NCBI GenBank assembly: GCA_020205615.1
Contig: CM035151.1
Location: 9,820,565 to 9,884,564, forward strand
DNA from: Panax quinquefolius
Lineage: Eukaryota; Streptophyta; Magnoliopsida; Apiales; Araliaceae
Direction of reading: 5' to 3'
DNA length: 64,000 nucleotides
The notes beneath the pieces were generated by a model. The model did no database searches and was not told where the DNA came from. It saw only the letters and a program-made list of their open reading frames with translations. This document shows positions 46,330 through 58,982 of the stretch, piece by piece (the stretch's first letter is position 1; each line of letters begins with the position of its first letter). A program made the position numbers and the translations under genes.

Positions 46330-47103
46330 AAAAGCGGATGTCAAGCTTTCTTAGCTCATATCTGATTTAAACAAAAATACGTCGGGTTTTGAGCGATATT
46401 TCTATTGTTAATAAATTTCTGACGTATTCCCGAAGAACTTCTGGCCTACCCCAGAGTGTGAAATTGAATTTTGTATCGACCTTGAACCCGGTACAAAACC
46501 TATTTCCAAAAGCCCATATCGAATGGCTCTATTGAACTTGAGGAGTTAAAGATCCAGCTGCGGAATTGTTAGACATTGGCTTTATTCGTCCTAGTACTTC
46601 TCCTTGGGGTGCTCGCATTACTATTCGTGAAGAAGAAAGATGGGAGTATGCGACTTTGTATTGATTATCGGGAGTTGAATCATGTCATCATCAAAATAGG
46701 TATCCATTGCCGCGTATTGATGACTGTTTGACCCGATTGCAAGGAGCCAAATTCTTTTCAAAGATTGATCTTCGATTACGAATATCACCGATTGAAGATT
46801 AGAACCGTGACATTCCAAAGACGGCTTTGAGGAACTCGATGCGGGCATTATGAATTCCTAGTCGTGTCCTTTGGATTGACTAATGCTCCCTTGCCTTCAT
46901 GGATATGATGAACCAGAGTATTGAGGAATATTTAGATCACTTTGTAGTGGTCGTCTTTATTGATGACATCCTTATTTATTCCAAAAGCCGTGAAGAAGAT
47001 GTGAGCAACACTGGAGGTCGACACTCCAAAAGCTTCGTGAATATAATAAGCTTTATGCAAGTTGAAGAAATGTGAGTTTTGGCTTGAAGAAGTAGCATTC
47101 CTT
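46330..47103 (+). pseudogene. Reverse transcriptase of element B1, 5' part
   Basis: The frames show [13 protein letters not shown] (about 46505), [17 protein letters not shown] (about 46650), DFCMDMMN-type sequence and [12 protein letters not shown] (FIDD at 46956-46967). The gene is cut at 47103 by element A2 and resumes at 56753. Frame breaks are present besides the insertion. Confidence 0.78.
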
Positions 47104-49782
47104 TGTAAGACCCGAAATTTTTTAAATAAAAGGAATTTCCTTTATTTATTATTTTGAAATAGTAAGGGTTGATTTGATTAATGTGGATAGTTAAGGGTTA
47201 AATATGCAAATATTTCAAAATTAAGCAAGTGGTTATAAAATATTCATTTTTGTGGGGAATATTCGTTTGGTCGTGGAATATTAAATCTTTGTCGGGGAAT
47301 ATTAAATGCAATATTAAATGCTTGACCATGTGTGGGCCCCCCATGGAAAGCGATTGGATGAGAAAGCACAAATATAAGTTGTTTAAAAATAACGGCGTAA
47401 TTATTACAGAATTAATCTTTGTTGGAATACCCGGTGGTTAAAAAACACGACTGTCTGGCGTTGTTGCGCAGTAGTATTATTGCGGTATTGCATCAATTAT
47501 TGATCCTTACGTGAAAGACACTACTCGATAATTATTACGATGAATTCTTATTCGATATTTTATTTTATTGATTGATAATTCTTTGCGTTGGTATTTTATA
47601 TTATTCTTTGTTTGATAATTGTCAACTGCTTGATATTTCCCATTATCGGATCAATAATTCATATTATTTGAATAATATTATTAGATAACATTATTGGCAA
47701 TGTCTAGAAAGTTTACATCAAGGAGAGGTTTGGTCACCTAATTGCGGCGCCCGATAAGGAGAGATCCTTATTGGAAAGCCCCTCTTTCTCAGGAGCGACT
47801 GGTTGTCATAAATGTGATTACGTAATATTATTTGTGAATAATTAATTATTGATTCATATGATAAGAAAATATTTATTTATATGAATATAAATGATGGATT
47901 TATTTATGTGGTTATTAATGAAGGATTTAATGTTGAGGTGTTTTATCGGTATTTTTTTATCGGAATGGAGGTATTAAAAATCAAATCGGTATTTTTACGA
48001 TATATTGCGTGAGTTATAATTTTAATAATCGTAGTTGGATCGTTGTAATTTTGGATATGTTATACATATATAAGTTGAGTATATGTCTACAAATTTTGAG
48101 CCGTTAAAAATGAGCGAATGATTTGTTATAAATTTTAAGAGGTGTTTGATTAGGAAAGTAGGGTTATAATTGATTTTGGTGGAAAATTCTAGAATTGAGT
48201 GGGCCCCACTTGTGGTTGGTGAAAAAATGTCTTTGAATTTTATTTTCAAATGTGGTGGGTGGCAATAGTAGCGAGGTAAAGCCATCGGTGGTGCTTGAGT
48301 CAAATGCCTTGGTGGGCTAACATTTTTCTATAAATAGAGGGCTAAGTTAGAATTGAAAATCACACGGAACATAAAAAGTTTTCTCTCTTTCTCTCTCTAT
48401 ATTATTGAGCGTATTTTGTGAGTATTTAGATACTTTGAGAGTTCTTTATTCGGTACAAGTTTCATTCGACATCACTTCCGATCTTTCCTTAGAAATCTTG
48501 ATTCTTTGAGGTAAGGGATGTTATTTTCTTCTCAAATGATATTATTTCTTGATATCATTATCTTTGAAATATTGGTTGGAACTTTTTATCAAATTTGGAA
48601 CTTTTTCATGTCGGGGTTACTATTCATGAGTTCTTATTCACGAGTTCTTATTCATGAGTTCTTATTCACGATTCTTATTCATGAGTACTTATTAAATGAA
48701 GCGTGAAAATTTTTTGTGGAATTTCTATCTTTTGGTGTCGAGATTCTTATTCACGTATCGGCCTTTATTCACGTATCTGATTCACGTATCTGGCCTTTAT
48801 TCATGAAAAATAAAATTTCTTCTTTTCGTCCAAAATATCTATTACGGATACTAGCTTTGATTGTATCCATGTTTTGATCATTCTTGAATTTTACATCACT
48901 ATGATTATTTTGAGGTATTTTTGAACATGGATAAAACAAAGTACGAATCCTTAATCCTTAATCCTTGTCATTTTGTTTCCTTTGGATTCGTTTCTTTAAA
49001 AATATTTTTCATCATCCTCGGTCTTAAATGATGATATTATTGAATATCTTTGGCTTTTGTAGTGCAAGATGATGAGATGAATATCTTTGGCTGTAGTGAA
49101 GAATCTTTGGCATGACGGTGATGAATATCTTTGGCCTTTAGTGCAAAGATGAGCAGATGTTTAAATGAACATGACCGATTGATGAATATCTTTGGCTGTA
49201 GTGCAAAGATGAATATTTGATTTGAGATGAATATTGATTGATGTTACTGAGGATAAAATATTGATGATGAATTTATTAAATTCATAGATTATAGTAGATT
49301 TCATTCTCTACGTAACTCTTATGAATTATTATTTCGCTGCGAATATTGATACGAAACTTGTTGTCATTGTATTACATCAGATTTTTTCCTGTTGGAGACT
49401 AACGATAATTTGTTGTATATTATCTTAGTCGTAGTATTCTTCTTGGGCTAGTTGAGCTCACGCTTTTCCTTGTTGTTCCATTTTTTTCTTCTCGGGGAGG
49501 CGAGAATGTAGCGAAAGTCTTAGTGGGGGTATGGAATGAAGGTTAGAGAGAGTTGTTTAGTAGTCCTCACCATTTTTGTAAAATAATGTATCAATAATTA
49601 TGATGGGGATTTATTTGCGTGTGGATATTATCAGAAGACAATATTATATTTAAACTCACGGTATATATTGTCGTATTTCACACGACATTTGTATTATATG
49701 AAGTTGTAGTTTGTTTCTTGTACCATGTATTTGGCGATTTCGAGAATGGGTGTTGTGTATACCTATTTTTTGGGGGCGTCGC
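47104..49782 (+). repeat. 5' LTR of element A2
   Basis: Starts TGTAAGACCCGAAATTTTTT and ends GGGGGCGTCGCGG. Carries the same minisatellites as A1 (48615-48690, 49040-49220) and a CTATAAATAGAGGGC TATA-like box near 48328. PBS-like TTAATATCGAGC follows. Confidence 0.88.
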
Positions 49783-49951
49783 GGTTAATATCGAGCTTAG
49801 GGATATGATCTCTGGCGGAGATCGGGGAATAGAACTAGGAGGGAGAGCGAGTAAATCCTTCGCTAGTGTGTCCTACTAAGCTTATTTGTTAGTTGGTCGG
49901 TATATAGGGATATTATGTGATATATTGATTTCCTTAATTAACCCTTATTTT

Positions 49952-51180
49952 ATGGCGTATTTGAGAATGTCGGTGAGAATATTAACGAGTGGAGTAAATG
50001 AGGGACCAGTGGAGATGCTGTACTCACCAGCGAGGAGAGCGTCTGACAGGTGACAATGATTCCTCCTGTGAACAACACCTTTGGCGAGATGATGAGCGAG
50101 GGATGTTTAGAAGTTTTTTGCGATTCGTGCAAAATCGAACGAGGAGACTTCGTGTTCAAAATCTGAGGAGAAATGATAGCAATTCACGGGTTGTCACGGC
50201 AAGCGATTCAAAGAAGTTGGGACCACGAATTTAAGGAAAGCGGATCCGATCGATCATGGCGGAAACATGGGTCAAACAAATTACCAAGATATTCGATGTC
50301 TTGGGATGCGGAGAAACGAAGGTTCCATTCGCTACCTTTATGTTAGTGGCGAGGCGGACTCTTGGTGGGAATCGTGAAGCGTACCCATCCGGTTGCTTTT
50401 CGGCGTGTCATGGGAGACATTTGAAGCAATTCAATGACAAATACTTCCACGAAAGTATTACGTCGTATGAAGGAAGTGGAGTTTATTAGACTAGAAGCGA
50501 GAATAACATGGCGGTGTCCCGATGACGAAGGCGAAGTTCGCGGAGTTATCGAGTTTGCACCTCATTTGGTGGAGAATGAGGAGCGTGTATGGCGGATGTT
50601 TCTTAGAGGTTTGAAACCCGGCGTACGTCGATATCTCATTTCTCATAAATTTTCTCTCTATTGGATGTTGTCAGCGGGGCTCGATTGTTAGAAGCGAGAT
50701 AACGAAATACGTTCAACCGAGGACCATAACCGAGGATCATCAAGAAGATAGCGATCATCGAGAATAACGATAACCGGCGGAGAAAGAAGAATACGGACAA
50801 AGCGGTAACCACTACGGTGGTAATCGTGGCCATGAAAATAGAAAAGCGAGTCGGGAGGAGATTTTAAAAGAGGAGATTCAACAACGACCATTTGAAGGCG
50901 TCGGCTTGATGTAACTAGTTTTAAGGAGAGAGAAGCGACCACCGGTGTCGTATGTTACAAAATGGGGAAGAGAGACATATCGGCCCAAAGCGCCTATGAC
51001 AGTTTAAGGTATGCTTATAATTGTGGAAAAGAAGGACATATCGCTCGAGTTATGCGATATCGAAACCGATCCAGTAGGAATGGTGACTCAAAAGGATGTC
51101 CCGAGAAAGTCAAAGTCAGCGGTTCTTGGAAGGCGTTTGTCGTGGCCAGGGTCAAAATCGAGGAACGACGAAGAAGTTAG
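49952..51180 (+). pseudogene. gag of element A2 (broken)
   Basis: ATG near 49952. The core MAETWVKQITKIFDVLGCGE is at 50256. A zinc knuckle YNCGKEGHIAR lies at about 51010-51050. At least five frame breaks. Closely parallels 9380-10560. Confidence 0.72.
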
Positions 51181-52540
51181 CAGGTTAGTTAATTATAAAT
51201 TCTTGCGAAGTTTATACCTTACTAGAATCTCGGTTCTACCCATTCTTTTATCTCTCTTGCTTGCGCTCAGCGTTTGAACTTGACTACGGAGAAATTAGAC
51301 TTTGACCTATTTATGGAGACTCAGATTAGGAGAAACTTTCATTACATCCGTTGTTTATAAATCTTGCTTGATTCGGGTTGGCTTTATCACATTACTGTTA
51401 ACCTTATTTCTATAGAGATATTTGCTTTTGATGTGATTTTGGGATTGATTGGTTAACTACTCATCATGCCAAATTGATTGCTTTTTGTAAGGTTGTTAGT
51501 TTTCATATTCTAAGCAACTTTGTTATTGAATTCAAGCAATCAAACCATTGTAATCAAACATTTTCATATCAAGCCATGAAGTCGTTCGTTTATTACGGAT
51601 GTCAAATTTTCTTAGTCCGTGTTATGGATTTGAATAAAGACACGTCGATTTGAATAATATTCTTGTTGTTATTGATTTTTCACGGCGTATTTTACGAAGA
51701 ATTTCTTGGCTTACTCCCAAAGCGATATTAAATTTTGTATCGAATTTGAACCGGTACAAAACTCATTTCTAAAATCTCATATCGAATGGCTCTATTGAAC
51801 TTGGGAGTTAAAAATTCAACTATAAATTTGGTACTGAGCCTTTATCTTGTGACTTCCTTTGTGGAATTCACTAAGCGAGACTCTCTGTAGGGGGCGTCAT
51901 ATTCGATGCGATAGTAAAGCGATAGGTGTCATTGTGACGTCTTTATCCAAGATTGGGATATGAGTCGCGGTTGAGAGCAACCTAAGTCGATGTCGAAAAT
52001 CGTAGCTTTCAGGCTTAGTTGGTTATTATCGGAGATTCGTTGGAAGGATTTTCTCGAATCACTACTCCATTAACTCAATTTAACTCGGAAGGATACAAAA
52101 TTCGTTTGGAGCGAAGAATGCGAGAAAAGTTTCAAGAGCTTAAGAGGAGACTTATTTCTAAGACTGTTCTAACAATACCATCTGGTTCGGATGGATTTGT
52201 TATCTCTGATGATGCTTGAGCAAAAGGTTAGGATGTGATGTGTTCTCATGCAGCGTGGGAAGGTCATAGCTTTATGCCTCATGACAACTTAAAGAGTATG
52301 AGAGGAATTATCCTACTCGTGATCTAGAGTTAGCGGTGATCGTTTCATGCTAAAAATATGGAGGCACTTATCTATATGGGAGAAAGTGGAGATATATTAG
52401 GACCATAAAAGCCTTAAATATTTCTTCACTCAAAAGAACTCAACATGCTGGCGGCGTGACGTTGGCTCGAGCTATTGAAAGACTACGACACACCTTATTG
52501 ATACCATCACGGTAAAAGCGAGCGTGGTGGTGTGCGTTGA
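51181..52540 (+). pseudogene. Protease and truncated RT/RNase H of element A2
   Basis: Protease motifs (SVLPIL.. in place of DLGSTHSF, then a GIDWLTTHH-like block at about 51440) are frame-broken. After RMALLNLGVK (about 51787) the sequence leaves the family at about 51830 and rejoins it at about 51990 (WLLSEIR), so the RT palm with FIDD is absent. RNase H blocks continue to about 52500. Confidence 0.68.
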
Positions 52541-52779
52541 GTAGAAGATCATATCGCGAGGAGCGAGTGCGATGATGTCAAGTATGCGTGTAGAGCCGAC
52601 TTTAATAGAAAAAGTTAAGGTTGCTCGAGCCACCAGGGCCGGGTGATGCGCGTATGAAGAAGAAAGTACAAGAAGGAGCTATTAGGGCGAGAATTGATGA
52701 AGAAGGAATACTTGAGTCCACTCTAGACTTTGTGTTCCTAACGACTACGATTTGAAGTACAAGATTATGATGGAGGCAC

Positions 52780-54084
52780 ACAATACGCCATTTGCAATCC
52801 ATCACGGAAGTACTAAAATGTATCGTGATCTTGACATACATTTTGGTGGAACAATATGAAGAGAGATTGCAAAGTTTATCTCGATGTGTTTAACTTGTCA
52901 GCGTGTAAAGGCGGAGCATCTAGTACCTAAGGGTCCGTTGCAACCACTTGAGATTAGGAATGGAAGTGGGAACACATTACTATGGATTTCATTTACGGGT
53001 CTTCCTACGGTTTCTCAAGGCATCAATCTTTATTTGGGTTATTGTTGATAGATTAACCAAATCTGCTCATTTCTTGCCGATCTGGGAGACTTATTCCTTG
53101 AGCGTCTTCTTTAGTATATGCGTAAATGAGATTGTGAGGTTGCATGGCATGCTGTATCCATAGTTTGGATCGTGACCCAAGATTCACTTCAAGATTTTGG
53201 GTTAGCTTGCAAAAAAAGCTATGAGCGCAGTTTGCGATTTAGTTGACATACCATCCCCAAAGCAGACGGACAATCGAGAGGACTATTCAAACTCTTGAAG
53301 ATTTATTAAGACTACGTGTCCTAGACTTCAAAGGCGGTTGGGATAAGTATTTACCATTGGTGGAATTCTCCTACAACAACGAGTTATCGAGGCAAGTATA
53401 GGTGTGGCTCCATTGAAGCATTATATGGGCCGAAAATGTCGTTCTCGATATGTTGGGATGAGGTGGGTGAAGCAACATTATTTGGGACCGAGAGTTAAAT
53501 ACGATATGATGACCGAAAAGATCCAAATGATTGACAGCGTATACAAAGCGGCACAAGATCGACAAAAGAGTTATGCGGATCTTCATCGAAAGGGCGTGGA
53601 ATTTAGTGTAGGGGATCATGTATTATTGCGAGTTGCTCCATGGAAGGGAGTTACAAGATTTGGGAAGAGAGAAAAGCTCGATCCACGATTTATTGGTCCA
53701 TTTCAAATTCTTGGTAGAGTAGGAAATGTAGCCTATAGACTTGCGTTACCTCAAAGTATGTCTCGTGTTCATAATGTGTTTCACATATCTCATGTTACCG
53801 TAAATATGTGAAAGACCGAACCACGTTATAGAGTTAGAAGCAGGACGAGATAGTAGAAGACTTAGCGTATGAGGAGGTACTGTCAAGATTTTGGATAGGA
53901 AGGAGCATGTCCTACTGCCATGAAAAGGTCATACCACAAGTTAAAGTTTTGTGGAGGAATCATCTTATAGAGGAAATGACACGGGAATTGGAAGCGGAAA
54001 TGAAAGCGAGGTATCCTCACCTTTTGAAACACAGTGCGTCGTGCGTCGTCGATTTCGAGGACGAAATTTCATAAGGAGGGAGGT
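52780..54084 (+). pseudogene. Integrase and C-terminal tail of element A2
   Basis: IWVIVDRLTKSAHFLPIWET is at about 53034. 53404-53811 is a 135-codon open frame with VEFSVGDHVLLRVAPWKGVT, RFGKREKLDPRFIGPFQILG and VHNVFHISHV, i.e. the integrase C-terminal GPY/F module leading into the chromodomain-type tail. The tail is then broken. Confidence 0.72.
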
Positions 54085-56748
54085 TGTAAGACCGAAATTT
54101 TTTAAATAAAAGGAATTTCCTTTATTTATTATTTTGAAATAGTAAGGGTTGATTTGATTAATGTGGATAGTTAAGGGTTAAATCATAAATATTTCAAAAT
54201 AAGCGAAGTGGTTATAAAATATTCATTTTTGTGGGGAATATTCGTTTGGTCGTGGAATATTAAATATCTTTATCGGGGAATATTAAATACAATGCAGTAG
54301 CGACCGTGTGGGCCCCATATGTGAAAGCGATTGGATGAGGAAAGCGACAAATATAAGTTGTTTAAAAATAGCAGGCGTAATTATTACAGATTAATCTTTG
54401 TTGGAATACCGGTGGTTTAAAACACACTGTCTGGCGTTGTTGAGCAGTAGACTTTGCGGTATTGCATCAATTATTGATCCTTACGTAAGAAGACCACTAC
54501 TCGATAATTATTACTGATAATTCTTTATTCGATATTTTATTTTATTGATTGATAATTCTTTGCGTTGGTATTTTATATTATTATTTGTTTGATAATTGTC
54601 CTTTATGAGTATTTCCCATTATCGGATCAATAATTCATATTATTTGAATAATATTATTAGATAACATTATTGGCAATGTCTAGAAAGTTACATCTAAGGA
54701 GAGGTTTGGTCACCTAATTAATTGCGGCGATGAGGAGAGATCCTTATTGGAAAGCCCCCTCTCTCTGAGGAGCGATTTTGGTTATCATAAATGTGATTAC
54801 GTAATATTATTTGTGAATAATTAATTATTGATTCATATGATAAGGAAATATTTATTTTATATGAATATAAATGATGGATTTATTTATGTGGTTATTAATG
54901 AAGGATTTAATGTTGAGGTGTTTTATCAGTATTTTTGTCGGAATGGAGGTATTAAAAATCAAATCAGTATTTTTACGATATATTGCGTGAGTTATAATTT
55001 TTAATCTGACCGTTGGATCGTTGCGATTTTTGGATATGTTATACATATATAAGTTGAGTATATGTCTACAAATTTTGAACCGTTAAAAATGAACGAATGA
55101 TTTGTTATAAATTTTAAGAGGTGTTTGATTCGAAAAGTAGGGTTATAATTGATTTTGGTGGAAAATTCTAGAATTGAGTGGGCCCCACTTGTGGTTGGTG
55201 AAAAAATGTGCTGAATTTTATTTCAAATGTGGTGGGTGGCAATAGTAGCGAGTAAAGCCATTAGGTAGCGGTCGAAATCTGCTTGGTGGGCTAACATTTT
55301 TCTATAAATAAGCTAAGTTAGAATTGAAAATCACACGAAATAAAGTTCTCTCTCTTTCTCTCTATATTATTGAGGCGTATTTTGTGAGTATTTAGATACT
55401 TTGAGAGTTCTTTATTCGATCTACAAGTTTCATTGACATCACTTAGATCTTTCCTTAGAAATCTTGATTCTTTGAGGTAAGGGATGTTATTTTTTTTCAA
55501 ATGATATTATTTCTTGATATCATTATCTTTGAAATATTGGTTGGAACTTTTTATCAAATTTGGAACTTTTTTCATGTCGGGTTACTATTCATGAGTTCTT
55601 ATTCACGAGTTCTTATTCATGAGTTCTTATTCACGATTCTTATTCACGAGTACTATTAAGTGAAGCGTGAAAATGTTTTTTGTGGAATTTCTATCTTTTG
55701 GTGTCGAGAGTTACTATTCACGTATATCGGCTTTATTCACGTATCTGACTTTATTCACGTATCTGGCACTATTCATCGAAAAATAAAATTTCTTCTTTTC
55801 GTCAAAATATCTATTACGGATACTAGCTTTGATTGTATCCATGTTTTTGATCATTCTTGAATTTTACATCACTATGATTATTTTGAGGTATTTTTTGAAC
55901 ATGGATAAAACAAAGTACGAATCCTTAATCCTTAATCCTTGTCATTTTGTTTCCTTTGGATTCGTTTCTTTAAAAATATTTTTCATCATCTCGGTCTTAA
56001 ATGATGATATTATTGAATATCTTTGGCTGTAGTGCAAAGATGAATGATTTCTGAAGAATATCTTTGGCTATAGTAGTGAAGAAGAGTGATGAACATGGCC
56101 AAGTGATGAATATCTTTTAAATGAAAAGATGAGCGATTTGAGATGAAATATGAATATCTTTGGCACTGTAGTGCAAAGATGAATATTTGATTTGAGATGA
56201 ATATTGATTGATGTTCTGGGGATAAAATATTGATGATGGATTGTTAAATTCATAGATTATAGTAGATTTCATTCTCTACGTAACTCTTACATGAATTATT
56301 ATTTCATTGCGAATATTGATCGAAACTTGTTGTCTCATTGTATTCTATCAGATTTTTCCTGTTGGAGACTAACGATAATTTGTTGTATATTATCTTAGTC
56401 ATAGTATTCTTTATTGGGCTAGTTGAGCTCACCCTTTTCCTTGTTGTTCCATTTTCTTCTCGGGGAGGCGAGAATGTATGTAGAGTACTTAGTCGGGGTA
56501 TGGAATGAAGGTTCTAGAGAGAGTTGTTTAGTAGTCCTCACCATTTTTATAAAATAATGTATCAATAATTATGATGGGGATTTATTTGCGTGTGGATATT
56601 ATGCAGAAGACAATATTATATTTAAACTCATTATATATATTGTCGTATTTCACGACATTTGTATTATTGAAGTTGTAGTTTGTTTCTTGTACCATGTATT
56701 TGGCGATTTCAGAATGGGTGTTGTGTATACCTATTTTGGGGTGTCACA
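54085..56748 (+). repeat. 3' LTR of element A2
   Basis: Starts TGTAAGACCGAAATTTTTTA and ends TATTTTGGGGTGTCACA. 2,664 bp, nearly the same length as the A1 3' LTR (2,665). Confidence 0.88.
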
Positions 56749-56752
56749 CCTT

Positions 56753-57480
56753 GGGCACGTGGTATAAGTCATGGAATATCATTGATTGCCAAAGATTGAA
56801 GCTATTCAAAGGGAACAACTCTAAATCGATGGCCAAAAGACGTAGCTTTCTCGGTTTTATTTGGTTATTATCGGAGATTCGTGGAAGGATTTTCTCGAAT
56901 CGCTACTCATTATTTCGGTGACTCGGAAAGATACAAAGTTCGGTTGGAGCGAAGAATGTGAGAAGAGTTTTCAAGAACTCGAGAGAGACTTATTTCAAAG
57001 ACTATTCGACAATACCATCGCCTCGGAGGATTTGTCAAATCTCTGATTATGCTTGAGCAAAGGGTTGGGATCTGTTCTTATGCAACATGGAAAATTTATA
57101 GCTTTATGCCTCGCGATAACTCAAAGAATATGAGAGGAATTATCCTACTCATGATCTAGAGTTGGCATTTATTGTCTTCAGACTTAAAATTTGGAGGCAT
57201 TACTTGTATGGGGAGAAAGTGGAGATCTTTACGGATCATAAAAGCCTCAAATATTTCTTCACTCAAAAGGAACTCAACATGCGACAACGACGTTGGCTTG
57301 AACCATTGAAAGATTATGATCGTACCATCGATACCATCCGGAAGCGAGCGTGGTAGGCGGCGCATTGAGTAGAAAATCATATGCAAATCACGAAGTGCGA
57401 TATTGTCGTATGAAAGGCCCATTTTGTGTGACTTGCAAAGGATGGAGATAGAGTTAAAGACTCGAGGACGCATGTGATGA
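56753..57480 (+). pseudogene. RT end and RNase H of element B1, 3' of the A2 insertion
   Basis: Resumes at GGGCACGTGGTAT, the continuation of the RT block cut at 47103. 57162-57356 encodes [20 protein letters not shown], then [17 protein letters not shown], the RNase H hallmark region. Confidence 0.75.
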
Positions 57481-57699
57481 TAGCAAGTATCTGAGTAGAA
57501 CCGACTTTAATCGATAAAGTTAAAAGCCGCAAGCTTCGGACACTGGAGGCGATGCGTATGAGGAAGAAAGTCAAGAAGGTCTTTATCTTAGGAAGCAAGA
57601 ATCGATGAAGAAGGAATACTTGAGTCAACTCCGGACTTTGTGTTCTAACGACCACGATTTAAAGTATAATATCATGATGGGCGCCTGACACACCATTTG

Positions 57700-58982
57700 C
57701 AATCCATCACAGGAGTACCAAAATGTATCATGATATTATTCATACATTTTGGTGGAGTAATATGAAGAGAGAGATAATATTTGTTTATCTCAAGGTGTCT
57801 AACTTGTCAAGCGAGTTAAAGCGGAGCATCAAGTACCAAAAGGTCCATTGCAACCACTTGAAATTCGAGAATGGAAGTGGGAGCACATTACCATGGATTT
57901 CAATTCACGGTCTTCCTAAGGTTTCTCAAGGCATTGATGCGATTTGGGTCATTGTTGATAGATTGACCAAGTCCGCTCATTTCTTACCGATCGAGAAACT
58001 TATACACTTGAACGTCTTGCTCGTATGTACATAAACGAGATTGTAAGATTGCATGGTATGCGGTATCCATAGTTTACGATCGAGACCCAAGATTCACTTC
58101 ACGATTTTGGGTTAGTTTGCAAAAAGCTATGAGGCGCAGACTTACGGTTTAGCTCGGCATATCATCCTCAGACGGACGGACGATCGAAGAGGACTATTCA
58201 AACTCTTGAAGATCTATTAAGACTACTGTGTCCTTGATTTCAAGGGAGTTGGGACAAGTTCTTACCATTGGTGGAGTTTTCCTACAACAACGGTTATCAA
58301 GCAAGTATTGGCATGGCTCCATTCGAGCGTTGTATGGAAGAAAGTGTCGTTCTCGGTATCTTTGGGATGAGGTGGGTGAAGCAGCGTTGTTGGGGCCGGG
58401 AGTTGAGTACGTATGACTACGGAAAAAGATTCAAACGATCAAACAACGTATAAAAACCTCACAAAATCGATGAAAAGAGTTATCTTTGATCTTCATCGAA
58501 AGGGCGTGGAATTCGATATAGGAGATCATGTGTTGTTAAAAGTTGCTCCATGGAAAGGAGTTACAAGATTTGGAAAGAGAGGAAAACTTAATCCTCGATT
58601 CATCGGTCCATTTTAATCCTCAATCGAGTAGGGCTGTGGCCTATAGACTCGCTTTTCTGCTTGAATATATCTCGTGTTCATACGCGTTTTTCACATATCC
58701 ATATTACGTAAATATGTGAAAGACCCGAACCACATTATTGAGTTAGAACCGGACGAAATAGCGGAAGATTTGGCGTATGAAGAGGTTCTGTTCAAATCTT
58801 GGATAAGAAAGAACATATTCTACGCTCGAGGTTATACCTCAAGTCAAAGTTTTTGTGGAGGAACCACGATGTTGAGAAATGACTTGGGAGTTAGAATCGA
58901 AATGAAATCAAGGTATCCTTACCTCTTCGACATACCAGTCGTGCACCCTAATTTCGAGGCGAAATTTCATAAGAAGGGAGGT
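57700..58982 (+). pseudogene. Integrase and chromodomain-type tail of element B1
   Basis: The frames show IWVIVDRLTKSAHFLPIEKL (57945-58005), VEFSYNNGYQASIGMAPFE (58268), GVEFDIGDHVLLKVAPWKGV and NPRFIGPF (to 58616), then VFHISILRKYVKDPNHIIEL, AEDLAYEEVLF and YPYLFD (58674-58935). The purine tract AAGAAGGGAGGT abuts the 3' LTR. Frames are broken between blocks. Confidence 0.75.

Larger units (their letters stand above)
47104..56748 (+). mobile_element. Ty3/Gypsy chromovirus A2, nested in B1
   Basis: 9,645 bp. LTRs are 47104-49782 and 54085-56748, almost the same sequence as element A1. Flanking CCTT occurs at 47100-47103 and 56749-56752, a short target-site duplication. Internal order is gag, protease, truncated RT, RNase H, integrase, chromodomain-type tail, purine tract (GGAGGGAGGT before 54085). 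The RT catalytic segment is missing, so it cannot be autonomous. Confidence 0.9.
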
